Assembly (NCBI GenBank): GCA_021155195.1
Contig: JAJNPV010000021.1
Location: 124,001-188,000, forward strand
DNA from: Ohtaekwangia sp.
Lineage (GTDB): Bacteria; Bacteroidota; Bacteroidia; Cytophagales; Cyclobacteriaceae
Length of the DNA: 64,000 bases
Direction: 5' to 3'
Below, one piece after another: positions 43,669 through 52,538 of the stretch. How positions within the stretch are numbered: position 1 is the first letter of the stretch; each line of letters begins with the position of its first letter. The notes under the pieces are model-generated. The model worked only from the letters and a program-made list of their open reading frames with translations. It ran no database searches and was not told the origin of the DNA. A program made the translations under genes and the position numbers.

Positions 43669-45921
43669 TCACTTCAAAACATACCCCACGGTTAGAAAAT
43701 AGGTTCTTCCATCACTCGGCAACACTCCTGGGCCTGGATAGCCGCCCGCTCTTCGCGTAAAATATTTGGAGTCTGATAAATTATTGATACCTGACTTTAC
43801 GCTGAATCCTGTTTTTCCTTGATAGGCTAGCGTTAAATCATAAATAGTATAAGCAGGAATCAATCCGTTTTGACCATTTGTTGTTGGTGTTTCTGTGTTG
43901 TTAGCATCAGTAAATACTTTATCGGTATAACTCTGCTGCAAGGTGGCCGAAGCCATTTTCCAGGAATAGGTAACTCCAGTTCTGAAAATCTGTTCTGGTG
44001 CGTACTCTGCTTTTTTGTCTTTATAGTTAGTTTCCTGGAGTGCATTGTTGACGACAGTTACCACTTTGAAATTATTATAACGGGCGTCATTATAGGCATA
44101 CGAAGCAAAAAATTCTAATTCACCCAAGCGTTTATTGATTGCCAGCGACCTGAAAAGATTGTACTCGGCAAAAAGTTCCAAGCCCTGCGAACGACTGCTT
44201 CCTACATTGGTACGGAAATTATAAAATGATCCATCTGGATTTTGTTGTCGGATAGTACCTACCCGGTTGCTGTAATCAAGGTAAAATCCGCTTACATCGA
44301 ACTTAAGAAAATTTTTAACAGTGCCCCTATAACCAAGATCTGCATTAAGTCCCTTGGCGTCAGTCAAATTAGGATCTATGACATCCGTTGTGGGAGGTGT
44401 AGTGAGATCTGCAAATTGTACAGGCCGATAAGATTGCGTGGCGTTCGCATAAAAAGAGGTTGTTTGAGTAATGGCATACTCTGCCCCCAAACCTCCTATC
44501 ACAAATCCATGACTCCTGGTTTGCGATTGAAGGTTAATCGGGTTTCCGTTAGACACTCCGCTATAACCACTTGCCTTGGCAGTGAGGTATTCATATCGGA
44601 TGCCGGGAACCACAATCAACTTGTCGGTCAACTGAAACAAGTTTTCGGCAAATAAGGCAGCATTACCGCTTTGGTAATCAATGTCACTAGTCCAGGAAGT
44701 TCCACTTTCACGATTTATATCGAAATCGGTTCCACGAGATCCAACACCCCCACGGTATCGAAATGTATTCCCACTATATAAGCGCATGCCTGTGCTTAGA
44801 TTACTCTGCTGGTTTCCCAAATTGTAGCTTATTAAATATCTGGCCTCCATTCCAAAATTTTGATATCGATCTACGTCAATGGTTCTTGGGTTGTACTCAC
44901 CCGTGGATGGACTTATGGCATCGGGTACTAGAATACCGCCCGATGGATTAAACCCAATACTATTGCGGGTGGCGTTAATGCCAAATAGCTTGACATTGAG
45001 CCGTTGATTATCACGGATTTTGTAATCGGCAGTAACGGCTGAAGTCAGCCATACCAGATTAAACCAATTGCGTGACCGTAAACTCTGCTGTGGGTTTTGA
45101 GCAAACTGATCATTTGTTAGTCCACCTGGTTGTTGACTGAGTGTTTCCCAACGGCTAACTTCTGAAGTAATAGAAAAGCGTTCTGAAACTTTATACGTGA
45201 TGGTGCCGGACCCCGTATTGCTTTTGAATTGATTGTTCTCCCGCCAGCCATCTCCGCTGCGGTGATCAAAAAAAGCGTAATAATTCACCTTCTTCGTTTT
45301 CCCACCCACCGCATTATAGGAATTGAATAAACGGTTGATGCCAATTGTTTGAAATGTTTCAAATTGAAATGGTTTGGAAAACTCACTTCCATTTTTCAGA
45401 ATGTAATTTATCATCCCTCCAATCTGTGGACCATATTGTATTGCACCATGCCCGCGCACAATCTCGATGCGCTGCACCGACTGAAGTTGAGGATTGTAGT
45501 AAGCTTCGGGGTAGCCGTAAGGATCGGCCGCGATATCATAACCATTCTGTCGAACATTGAATTCCCAACTTCGGTTAGGACTCAGACCCCGCGAAGCAAT
45601 TCCGATCTGTATACCGCTGCTTTCACTTTCCCAAACAAAAATTCCAGGCACCTTCGACATCACCTGACGCATAGTGTTGCTCACCACATTTCCCTTCACA
45701 TTATCCATGACGATCAACGCACTTTTCTTTCCTGCATAAATATTGGTGCCGACAATTTGAGGCAATTGATGTATGTCAGACTTGCTACCCTTGCCAACGA
45801 TAGTAATTTCTTCAAGAATTTTGGTAGCTAAAGTATCTGGCAGGTGTACGGATAAACTTCCATTTTGCGCGCCAACGATGAAAGGAAATAAAAGAGTTAA
45901 AAAGGAGAATGTGCGTCTCAT
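43669..45921 (-). CDS. fecA: TonB-dependent receptor, FecA-like (ferric chelate uptake)
   Basis: Started at 45921 (MRRTFSFLTLLFPFIVGAQ, a signal peptide), 750 residues. A TonB-box-like EEITIVGKG is followed by the plug domain with MRQVMSKVPGIFVWESE, ASRGLSPNRSWEFNVRQNGY, DIAADPYGYPEAYYNPQLQS and VQRIEIVRGHGAIQYGPQIGGMINY in sequence, a combination characteristic of the Fe(III)-dicitrate receptor group. The barrel ends YFLTVGYVLK. It lacks the SusC-type N-terminal domain and the FecR-signalling domain. The upstream double Fur-like operator supports iron control. It lies directly downstream of the haem operon. Confidence 0.88.
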   Translation of the reverse strand: MRRTFSFLTLLFPFIVGAQNGSLSVHLPDTLATKILEEITIVGKGSKSDIHQLPQIVGTNIYAGKKSALIVMDNVKGNVVSNTMRQVMSKVPGIFVWESESSGIQIGIASRGLSPNRSWEFNVRQNGYDIAADPYGYPEAYYNPQLQSVQRIEIVRGHGAIQYGPQIGGMINYILKNGSEFSKPFQFETFQTIGINRLFNSYNAVGGKTKKVNYYAFFDHRSGDGWRENNQFKSNTGSGTITYKVSERFSITSEVSRWETLSQQPGGLTNDQFAQNPQQSLRSRNWFNLVWLTSAVTADYKIRDNQRLNVKLFGINATRNSIGFNPSGGILVPDAISPSTGEYNPRTIDVDRYQNFGMEARYLISYNLGNQQSNLSTGMRLYSGNTFRYRGGVGSRGTDFDINRESGTSWTSDIDYQSGNAALFAENLFQLTDKLIVVPGIRYEYLTAKASGYSGVSNGNPINLQSQTRSHGFVIGGLGAEYAITQTTSFYANATQSYRPVQFADLTTPPTTDVIDPNLTDAKGLNADLGYRGTVKNFLKFDVSGFYLDYSNRVGTIRQQNPDGSFYNFRTNVGSSRSQGLELFAEYNLFRSLAINKRLGELEFFASYAYNDARYNNFKVVTVVNNALQETNYKDKKAEYAPEQIFRTGVTYSWKMASATLQQSYTDKVFTDANNTETPTTNGQNGLIPAYTIYDLTLAYQGKTGFSVKSGINNLSDSKYFTRRAGGYPGPGVLPSDGRTYFLTVGYVLK

Positions 45922-45931
45922 TTGAGTATTA

Positions 45932-45985
45932 TTTAGAATGATTATAAACAGTCGCAAATGTACTATTGTTTAGAATTATTCCAAA
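45932..45985 (-). promoter_or_regulatory. Promoter bracketed by two Fur-like palindromes (iron receptor)
   Basis: Two related 8-1-8 imperfect palindromes are present, TTTAGAAT-G-ATTATAAA at 45932-45948 and TTTAGAAT-T-ATTCCAAA at 45969-45985, each with one mismatch between arms and sharing the left arm. Read on the minus strand, a promoter TTTG (45985-45982) - 19 bases - TACATTTG (45962-45955) lies with its -33 in the upstream palindrome and its start site in the downstream one. Fur-family binding is inferred from size, symmetry and the regulated gene. Confidence 0.6.
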
Positions 45986-46036
45986 TAATATCCAATAAAG
46001 TGATCTGATTCAGTCAAAAAACGAAAATACTAAGCG

Positions 46037-46567
46037 TTACTGCCTATTTCGAAGGTATTTGTAGACTTTGATAGCCGCCATTAAAATTGCTACAAATGCC
46101 ACAAGCCCTGATAGGCTCCAAACTAAACCGATGCCACTACGCACCACCACTAACATGACAATTGCCACCAGAAATACAGTGGCTACTTCATTCCAAATGC
46201 GAAGCTGTCCACTAGAGTATTTAAATATCTTTTTTTTGTGCTGCTGGAATATCACCTGAAGGGAAAAGTGATAAAGAAGGAGGCCTAAAACAAACCCGAT
46301 TTTTATCCATAACCAAGTTGGAATGACCTGATAAGTGAATAATAGCCAGGTACCAAAAATGAGGGTAAGAATACACGAGGGCCATGTGATACCCCACCAT
46401 AGGCGATTAATCATAATACCAAATTGGTCCTGAAGAATTTTGCGTTCCGGCTCCGGTTTATCTTGTGCTTCCCGATTATATATGAAAAGGCGCACGATAT
46501 AAAACAGTCCAGCAAACCATGTGACGACAAAAATAATATGGAGAGCCTTTACATAAACATACATCAT
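46037..46567 (-). CDS. hemJ: Protoporphyrinogen IX oxidase HemJ
   Basis: This 176-residue protein has four membrane spans. The start MYVYVKALHIIFVVTWFAGL FYIVRLFIY matches HemJ, including the conserved His10 region and Trp-x-Ala-Gly-Leu-x-Tyr; the later span WIKIGFVLGLLLYHFSLQ also fits. HemJ oxidises protoporphyrinogen to protoporphyrin in the membrane. As last gene of the haem operon, 23 bases after hemH, it supplies the step otherwise missing, since neither hemG nor hemY is present. Confidence 0.88.
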   Translation of the reverse strand: MMYVYVKALHIIFVVTWFAGLFYIVRLFIYNREAQDKPEPERKILQDQFGIMINRLWWGITWPSCILTLIFGTWLLFTYQVIPTWLWIKIGFVLGLLLYHFSLQVIFQQHKKKIFKYSSGQLRIWNEVATVFLVAIVMLVVVRSGIGLVWSLSGLVAFVAILMAAIKVYKYLRNRQ

Positions 46568-46590
46568 AGGATGTCAAATTAGTAAGGTGC

Positions 46591-47610
46591 TTATATCTGC
46601 TCGATGACCAAACGTTCAACGGTTTTAATCCAGTCTTCTCGGTCATTCAGACAAGGAATGACAGAGAATTCCTTTCCTCCGTATTTCATAAAATCTTCCC
46701 TTCCTTCTTTTTCTATTTCTTCTAATGTTTCGAGGCAATCACTCACAAAAGCGGGGCAAACGACAAGGAGCTTTTTAATACCCAATTGTGGAAAGTCTTT
46801 GAAATGGTCTATGGAGTAAGGTTGCAACCATGCATCTGCACCGAGGCGAGATTGAAATGAAAAGCTGAATTTCTCTTTCGGCAAGCCCAACTTTCCGGCC
46901 ACTAAATTGGTGGTCATAGTAACCTGATGCCGGTAACAAAACTGATGCGCATCGGAGGGAATTGAACAACAACTTTCGCTAGAAAAGCAATGTGATTTCG
47001 TACAGTCTGTCTTTAAAACGTGCCGCTTAGGGATGCCATGATAACTAAATAATAAATGATCAAACTCCCTTTCTAAAAAAGGTTTAATACTATTTGCAAG
47101 GGATTGAATATAATCGGGATGATTGTAAAAGGGAGGAACTATTTTCAATGCAAACGAATAGTTTCCTTTTTTGTGGGCTTGCTTTACGTGCGCTACGGCC
47201 GTTTCATAACTGCTCATGGCGTAATGTGGATAGAGCGGAACCAATACCACCTCATCCAGGTCAGGATTTTCGAGATGCAATTTATTAAATGCCATGTCAG
47301 TTGAAGGATTGGCATAACGCATACACAACTCCACCGGAAGTTGCATGACATCGGCCAGCTTTTTTTGAACCTGACGTGAGATGTGAATAAGCGGAGAGCC
47401 GTTTTCCGTCCAAATCGTTTTGTATTTGGCCGCGCTTTTTGGAGAGCGAAACGGAACGATAATGCCCCTCACCAACAAAGTTCGAACAAGATGAGGAATA
47501 TCAATCACCCGCTCATCCATCAAAAATTGGGTAAGGTATGTCCGAACGTCTTTCACCTGATAGGAGTCGGGCGAACCGAGATTTGCCAATAGGATTGCTT
47601 TTTTTGACAT
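46591..47610 (-). CDS. hemH: Ferrochelatase with internal cysteine cluster
   Basis: This 339-residue HemH inserts Fe(II) into protoporphyrin IX. Catalytic and family motifs are AILLANLGSPDS, LVPLYPHYAMSSYETAV, HLLFSYHGIPKRH with the metal-binding His, and VVCPAFVSDCLETLEEIEKE. An inserted segment DCTKSHCFSSESCCSIPS then FCY carries cysteines with spacing C-x4-C-x5-CC-x9-C. Ferrochelatases with internal Cys ligands for a [2Fe-2S] cluster are known (Myxococcus-type); assignment of a cluster here is inference. It follows hemL by 13 bases. Confidence 0.93.
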   Translation of the reverse strand: MSKKAILLANLGSPDSYQVKDVRTYLTQFLMDERVIDIPHLVRTLLVRGIIVPFRSPKSAAKYKTIWTENGSPLIHISRQVQKKLADVMQLPVELCMRYANPSTDMAFNKLHLENPDLDEVVLVPLYPHYAMSSYETAVAHVKQAHKKGNYSFALKIVPPFYNHPDYIQSLANSIKPFLEREFDHLLFSYHGIPKRHVLKTDCTKSHCFSSESCCSIPSDAHQFCYRHQVTMTTNLVAGKLGLPKEKFSFSFQSRLGADAWLQPYSIDHFKDFPQLGIKKLLVVCPAFVSDCLETLEEIEKEGREDFMKYGGKEFSVIPCLNDREDWIKTVERLVIEQI

Positions 47611-47623
47611 TGATTTGATTAGG

Positions 47624-48913
47624 TTACGAAGGAAAATTTTCTAGAGCCGATAATGTTTGGTCTATGTCTTCCTCTGAAAGAGTTGAACTGATAAACCAAC
47701 TTTCGAATGCAGAGGGGGGTAAATAAACACCATGGTTCAGCATGTGATGGAAAAATTTATTGAAAAGATCTTTGTTACAGGCCTTTGCGCTTTCAAAATC
47801 AGTTACCGGATGAGAACCAAAATGAACACTCATCATGCTACCCAATTGATTTATGGTATGGGCAATTCCTTTTTCAGCCAGAAGTTTGCGAATTGCGCCC
47901 GATAGCTTTTTTGTTTTTGCCTCCAACTCTTTGTAATGGAAGGAATTCTCCTTCAATTCATTTAACAACGTATAGCCTGCTATCATCGCAATGGGATTTC
48001 CACTCAAAGTTCCCGCCTGATAAACACTTCCCATCGGAGCAATGTGCTGCATAATTTCTTTTCTTCCAGCGAAAGCGCCTACCGGCAAACCACCACCAAT
48101 TATTTTTCCATAGGTAACAAGGTCTGCTCTGATGTTGTAAAGTTGTTGGGCACCACCCGGGGCTAATCGAAAGCCCGTCATCACTTCATCAAAAATCAGG
48201 ACGATGTTATGCTTATCACACAATCCACGCAACCCATCGAGATAGCCTTTCATTGGAATAATACACCCCATGTTACCGGCTACGGGTTCTATGATGATGG
48301 CTGCGATCTCATCGGGATGTTGAGCAATCAATGACTCGACTGCATTGAGATTATTATAAGGAGCAGTTAATGTATCGTTCGCAAGTGCTTTTGAAACACC
48401 TGGCACGGATTGAATGCCAAGTGTTGCTATACCACTTCCCGCTTTCACCAAAAAAGAATCTGCATGTCCGTGATAGCATCCTTCAAACATGATGATTTTA
48501 TTTCTACCGGTATACCCGCGTGCCAGTCGCACCGCACTCATGCACGCCTCGGTGCCGCTGTTCACCATGCGAATGAGATCAACATTCGGTACCATGGACT
48601 TAATCAACTCGGCCATCTGAATTTCCAATTCCGTAGGTGCACCAAAGGAGGTAGAGTCGGCAACCTTCGCACAAATTGCATCCACAACAGGCTGGTACGC
48701 ATGACCCAAAATCATTGGGCCCCACGAATTGATGTAATCGATGTAACGATTACCATCTTCATCAAACAGGTAAGCACCTTTCGCTTTCTTTATGAATACA
48801 GGCGAACCGCCTACACTCCTAAAGGCACGAACCGGTGAGTTTACCCCTCCAGGAATGTGCTGTTGCGCTCGCTCAAAAAGCTGTTGACTTTTGGTATAAC
48901 TTATTTTTTCCAT
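47624..48913 (-). CDS. hemL: Glutamate-1-semialdehyde 2,1-aminomutase
   Basis: This 429-residue PLP enzyme converts glutamate-1-semialdehyde to 5-aminolevulinate. Seen: the N-terminal HIPGGVNSPVRAFRSVGGSP, VNSGTEACMSAVRLARGYTG, LIFDEVMTGFRLAPGGAQ and TYGKIIGGGLPVGAFAGRKE with the Schiff-base lysine. With hemA it forms the C5 route to aminolevulinate. It starts 2 bases after hemB ends. Confidence 0.95.
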   Translation of the reverse strand: MEKISYTKSQQLFERAQQHIPGGVNSPVRAFRSVGGSPVFIKKAKGAYLFDEDGNRYIDYINSWGPMILGHAYQPVVDAICAKVADSTSFGAPTELEIQMAELIKSMVPNVDLIRMVNSGTEACMSAVRLARGYTGRNKIIMFEGCYHGHADSFLVKAGSGIATLGIQSVPGVSKALANDTLTAPYNNLNAVESLIAQHPDEIAAIIIEPVAGNMGCIIPMKGYLDGLRGLCDKHNIVLIFDEVMTGFRLAPGGAQQLYNIRADLVTYGKIIGGGLPVGAFAGRKEIMQHIAPMGSVYQAGTLSGNPIAMIAGYTLLNELKENSFHYKELEAKTKKLSGAIRKLLAEKGIAHTINQLGSMMSVHFGSHPVTDFESAKACNKDLFNKFFHHMLNHGVYLPPSAFESWFISSTLSEEDIDQTLSALENFPS

Positions 48914-48915
48914 TC

Positions 48916-49887
48916 TTATTTCTTGAGAGTTTGTGCCATCTGTTTAGCAAAATAGGTGGCAATCAAATCGGCACCGGCACGCTTAATCGCTGTAAGCACC
49001 TCCGCAACTGCTTGCTCCTCATTTAAATAACCTGCTTTTGCTGCGGCTTTAATCATGGCGTACTCACCACTCACGTGATAAGCACTCACCGGTATTTTAA
49101 CCTCATTTTTTACTTCTCTGATAATATCCAGGTAAGCATGTGCCGGTTTCACCATAATAATGTCGGCTCCTTCCGCTACATCCATTTGCGCTTCTTTTAT
49201 TGCCTCAAGACGATTGGCTGGATCCATCTGATATGTTTTCTTATCGCCAAAACCCGGTGCACTGTCCAATGCATCGCGGAACGGGCCGTAGAAACACGAG
49301 GCATACTTGGCTGCATAACTCATGACACCGGTTTGGTGGTTTCCTGCTTTTTCCAGGGCCTCGCGAATGGCTAAAATTCTTCCATCCATCATGTCGCTGG
49401 GTGCAACAAAATCAGCACCTGCTTTCGCGTGACTTACACTCATCTTCGCCAGTACCTCCACCGTTTTATCATTTTCAATTTGTTGATTCTCCACAATGCC
49501 ATCGTGACCAAATGAAGAATACGGATCAAGTGCAACATCCGTCATGATGACCATATCAGGCAACGCTTTTTTAATGGCGCGAACGCTGCGTTGCATTAAA
49601 CCGTTTTCATTGAGCGCTTCTTTGCCCGTGTTATCTTTTAATTCGTCTGGAACTTTTACAAAAAGTAAAGCACTTCGAATCCCTAGCGCATAACATGCTT
49701 CTAATTCTTTCACAACCAGATCAAGGGAGAACCGAAAGTATCCAGGCATGGAAGAAATCTCATGCTGAGTTCCTTGTCCTTCTGTAATGAAAACGGGAAC
49801 TATAAAATCGGCAGGTTGTAAGATCGTTTCACGAACCATACTTCTTACAGAGGGAGATTGTCTTAAAATTCGGTTGCGTCTGATCAT
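48916..49887 (-). CDS. hemB: Delta-aminolevulinic acid dehydratase (porphobilinogen synthase)
   Basis: I start at 49887 (MIRRNRILRQSPSVRSMVRE), where ATG overlaps the hemF stop as ATGA; the longer frame runs into hemF. The 323-residue protein shows ADFIVPVFITEG, MTDVALDPYSSFGHDGIV, the catalytic lysines in AAKYASCFYGPFRDAL and IIMVKPAHAYLDII, and VSAYHVSGEYAMIKAAA. It lacks the Cys-rich zinc triad of zinc-type enzymes (the motif reads DVALDPYSSFGHDG), so it is probably the Mg-dependent type. Confidence 0.94.
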   Translation of the reverse strand: MIRRNRILRQSPSVRSMVRETILQPADFIVPVFITEGQGTQHEISSMPGYFRFSLDLVVKELEACYALGIRSALLFVKVPDELKDNTGKEALNENGLMQRSVRAIKKALPDMVIMTDVALDPYSSFGHDGIVENQQIENDKTVEVLAKMSVSHAKAGADFVAPSDMMDGRILAIREALEKAGNHQTGVMSYAAKYASCFYGPFRDALDSAPGFGDKKTYQMDPANRLEAIKEAQMDVAEGADIIMVKPAHAYLDIIREVKNEVKIPVSAYHVSGEYAMIKAAAKAGYLNEEQAVAEVLTAIKRAGADLIATYFAKQMAQTLKK

Positions 49888-50822
49888 AATATGCTTACAT
49901 TGGAGTGAACCCAATTACGCGGGTGATTCAGTACCTCTAACAGTTTCTCTTCCTCACTTCCCGGATCTGGTTTGAAATCATAATCAAAGCGCACTGTTGG
50001 AGGTAAGCTCATCAATATACTTTCTGTTCTGCCCTGAGTTTTAATTCCAAACAATGTGCCCCGGTCGTGAAGCAAATTAAATTCCACATAACGACCCCTT
50101 CTTATCTCCTGCCAATATTTATTGTGCTGCGTGAACGGCTCGCTTTTGTGGCGATTCACCAAGGGCAGGTAGCCATCGAGGAAAATTGCCCCATTATTTT
50201 CTGTAAAATTCTTCCAGAAATCCAACGTGTATTTTTCATTCCCCCGACAGTGATCAAAAAATATTCCACCCACGCCTCTGCGCTCGCCTTCGCGATGATG
50301 ATTATTGAAATAATTATCACACTGCCGTTTAAATTGCGGATACAAAGTCGAATCGAAAGTATCGCAACACTTCTTTTGAGTGGCATGAAAATGAACTGCA
50401 TCCTCTTCCACTAAATAATACGGAGTAAGATCAGTGCCTCCACCAAACCAGGCATCGCTTGCAATTCCATTCTCGTCATACACTTCAAAATAACGCCAAT
50501 TGGCGTGAACGGTAGGTATCTTAGGACTGAATGGATGAATAACCAAAGAGAGTCCGGCTGCAAAAAAGGAAGTACCGGCTACCTTTAACTGCTGGGCAGC
50601 TAACGGAGGCAGCTCACCATGAACAACGGATATATTCACACCAGCTTTCTCAAAAATATTTCCATGGCTGATGACGCGGCTGGTACCGCCACCACCACCT
50701 CTACGTTCCCATGTGTCCGTGATAAATTTTGATTTCCCATCAACTTCCTCAAGGTCTACACAAATTTTTTCCTGCAAAGCCTTGATGTGTTGAATAAAGG
50801 AATCCCGGGTGGACAAACTCAT
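49884..50822 (-). CDS. hemF: Oxygen-dependent coproporphyrinogen III oxidase
   Basis: This 312-residue HemF shows VISHGNIFEKAGVNISVVHG, VIHPFSPKIPTVHANWRYFE with the catalytic His, DAWFGGGTDLTPYYL, HHREGERRGVGGIFFDH and ENGAIFLDGYLPLVNRH. It oxidatively decarboxylates coproporphyrinogen III and needs O2, which points to an aerobic haem route. ATGA overlaps couple it to hemE upstream and hemB downstream. Confidence 0.95.
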   Translation of the reverse strand: MSLSTRDSFIQHIKALQEKICVDLEEVDGKSKFITDTWERRGGGGGTSRVISHGNIFEKAGVNISVVHGELPPLAAQQLKVAGTSFFAAGLSLVIHPFSPKIPTVHANWRYFEVYDENGIASDAWFGGGTDLTPYYLVEEDAVHFHATQKKCCDTFDSTLYPQFKRQCDNYFNNHHREGERRGVGGIFFDHCRGNEKYTLDFWKNFTENNGAIFLDGYLPLVNRHKSEPFTQHNKYWQEIRRGRYVEFNLLHDRGTLFGIKTQGRTESILMSLPPTVRFDYDFKPDPGSEEEKLLEVLNHPRNWVHSNVSIL

Positions 50823-51844
50823 TCTTCATATTCTTTTACCGCATCAACAAATGCCTTTGCATGATCAACCGGAATGCCAGGCACGATGCCATGTCCTAGG
50901 TTAGCAATATAGGCTTGGGGTCCAAAGGCCTTAATCATCTTATGTACTTGTTTTTTTAATTCGGGAATTGGCCCAAGTAGTTTAATGGGATCAAAATTTC
51001 CCTGCAAAGTCACTCGACCCTGCGTCTCCGTACGTGCTTTCTCCGGACGAATGTTCCAGTCTATACCAATGGCAGACACGGATTTATTTTGTGACAAGGA
51101 ATCTAACGCATAAGCACATCCTTTTGGAAATAGAATGACAGGGCCATGAGGTGCTACGGCCTCCGCGATCTGTACAAGATATCGTCCAGCAAATTGATCG
51201 AAGTCATCCGGGCTTAGCAAACCACTCCAACTATCAAATAATTGCACTACATCGGCCCCTGCTTTTAGTTGTGCCTTCAGGTAAGTGATGGTTGCCGTTG
51301 TGATTTTACTGAGCAGGCGGTGAGCCAGCTCAGGCTGGGTGAAGCAGAATGCTTTCGCCTTCTCAAAACCTTTGCTACTCTTTCCTTCGACCATGTAGCA
51401 GAGCAGTGTAAAGGGTGCACCAGCAAAACCAATTAGTGGCACACGGCTATTCAATTCTTTCTTCGTCAAGGATAACGCATCGAAAATATATTTCATTTCA
51501 CCTTCTACATCCAGATTTAATTGATTGACATCCCCCGATGTGGCTACCACCTTAGGAAGCTGAGGCCCTTTTCCTTCTTCCATCAACACTGTCAATCCCA
51601 TCGCTTGTGGAATCACCAGGATATCAGAGAAAATAATCGCGGCATCCACACCGATGAGGTCTACCGGCTGAAGCGTAATTTCACAAGCTAGTTCGGGTGT
51701 TTGTACCCGCGTGAAGAAATCATACTTTTTTCGCAGCTCAATGTATTGAGGCAGATAACGGCCAGCTTGACGCATCATCCATACGGGCGGACGTGAAACT
51801 CTTTCCTGGCGAAGGGCCTTTAATAACAAATCATTCTTTAGCAT
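50819..51844 (-). CDS. hemE: Uroporphyrinogen decarboxylase
   Basis: This 341-residue HemE begins MLKNDLLLKALRQERVSRPP with PVWMMRQAGRYLPQYIELR, the family signature containing the catalytic Arg, then AIIFSDILVIPQAMGL, IGFAGAPFTLLCYMVEGKSS and LFDSWSGLLSP. Its start lies 14 bases inside hemD, and its end overlaps hemF by 4. Confidence 0.95.
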   Translation of the reverse strand: MLKNDLLLKALRQERVSRPPVWMMRQAGRYLPQYIELRKKYDFFTRVQTPELACEITLQPVDLIGVDAAIIFSDILVIPQAMGLTVLMEEGKGPQLPKVVATSGDVNQLNLDVEGEMKYIFDALSLTKKELNSRVPLIGFAGAPFTLLCYMVEGKSSKGFEKAKAFCFTQPELAHRLLSKITTATITYLKAQLKAGADVVQLFDSWSGLLSPDDFDQFAGRYLVQIAEAVAPHGPVILFPKGCAYALDSLSQNKSVSAIGIDWNIRPEKARTETQGRVTLQGNFDPIKLLGPIPELKKQVHKMIKAFGPQAYIANLGHGIVPGIPVDHAKAFVDAVKEYEE

Positions 51845-52538
51845 AGAGGGGATTCTTAGTGTAATAGGTTACGATAGTTTTTAAAAGGATTTCTTCCGAA
51901 GGAGCATCCGGTATATAAGTGTGTTTATAACCTTTTTGTTTAGCGTAATCGGCAGTTGTTTGCCCGATGCAAAAACACGGGACTTGCTGCAAGTCGTTAC
52001 GAGACAAAAAACTATTAATCGCGCTTGGACTGAAAAAGATAATAGCCTCATAAGGGAGGTTTATAACAATTGGAGTTAGTTCCGTGCGATAGGTCATCAC
52101 CTCTTGTACCACCACACCTGCCCTGGTTAGTTTCTCCGATAATTCAGGTCGACTTAGGTTGCCACGAATGTGTGTTACTTCCTTCGCTTCTACAGCTAGT
52201 AGAATCTCATCAGCCAAAGCGGAGGCGTGCGGTGCGGTTGATTTAATAGTCAGGCCTGAAGCCAAAACATATTCTTTTGTTCCAGGCGAGATACAATACA
52301 CAACATAATTATCAATGTCGAGTTGTAGTTGCTTGATCATTTGCAGAAATGCCTTTGCCCCTGTACTACTTGTCAGTACAACGTTTTTATGAACCGAGGA
52401 CGGACGAATATCGACTGGAATACGAATAGCCTTGCGGATAAAATCATGAGCTGTGAACCTCCACCCACTTTGCTGAAGTTCGTTGAACTTGCGGGAGTTA
52501 AGTCTTCGGGTAGAAACAATATGAGGTGATCTGATCAA
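51831..52538 (-). CDS. hemD: Uroporphyrinogen III synthase
   Basis: This 235-residue protein is poorly conserved, as HemD proteins are, but has the bilobal pattern: VVLTSSTGAKAFLQMIKQLQ in lobe one, ADEILLAVEAKEVTHIRGN in the middle and AIIFFSPSAINSFLSRNDLQ and PCFCIGQTTADYAKQKGYK in lobe two. Position between hemC and hemE strongly supports the call. It cyclises hydroxymethylbilane with D-ring inversion. Confidence 0.85.
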   Translation of the reverse strand: MIRSPHIVSTRRLNSRKFNELQQSGWRFTAHDFIRKAIRIPVDIRPSSVHKNVVLTSSTGAKAFLQMIKQLQLDIDNYVVYCISPGTKEYVLASGLTIKSTAPHASALADEILLAVEAKEVTHIRGNLSRPELSEKLTRAGVVVQEVMTYRTELTPIVINLPYEAIIFFSPSAINSFLSRNDLQQVPCFCIGQTTADYAKQKGYKHTYIPDAPSEEILLKTIVTYYTKNPLYAKE

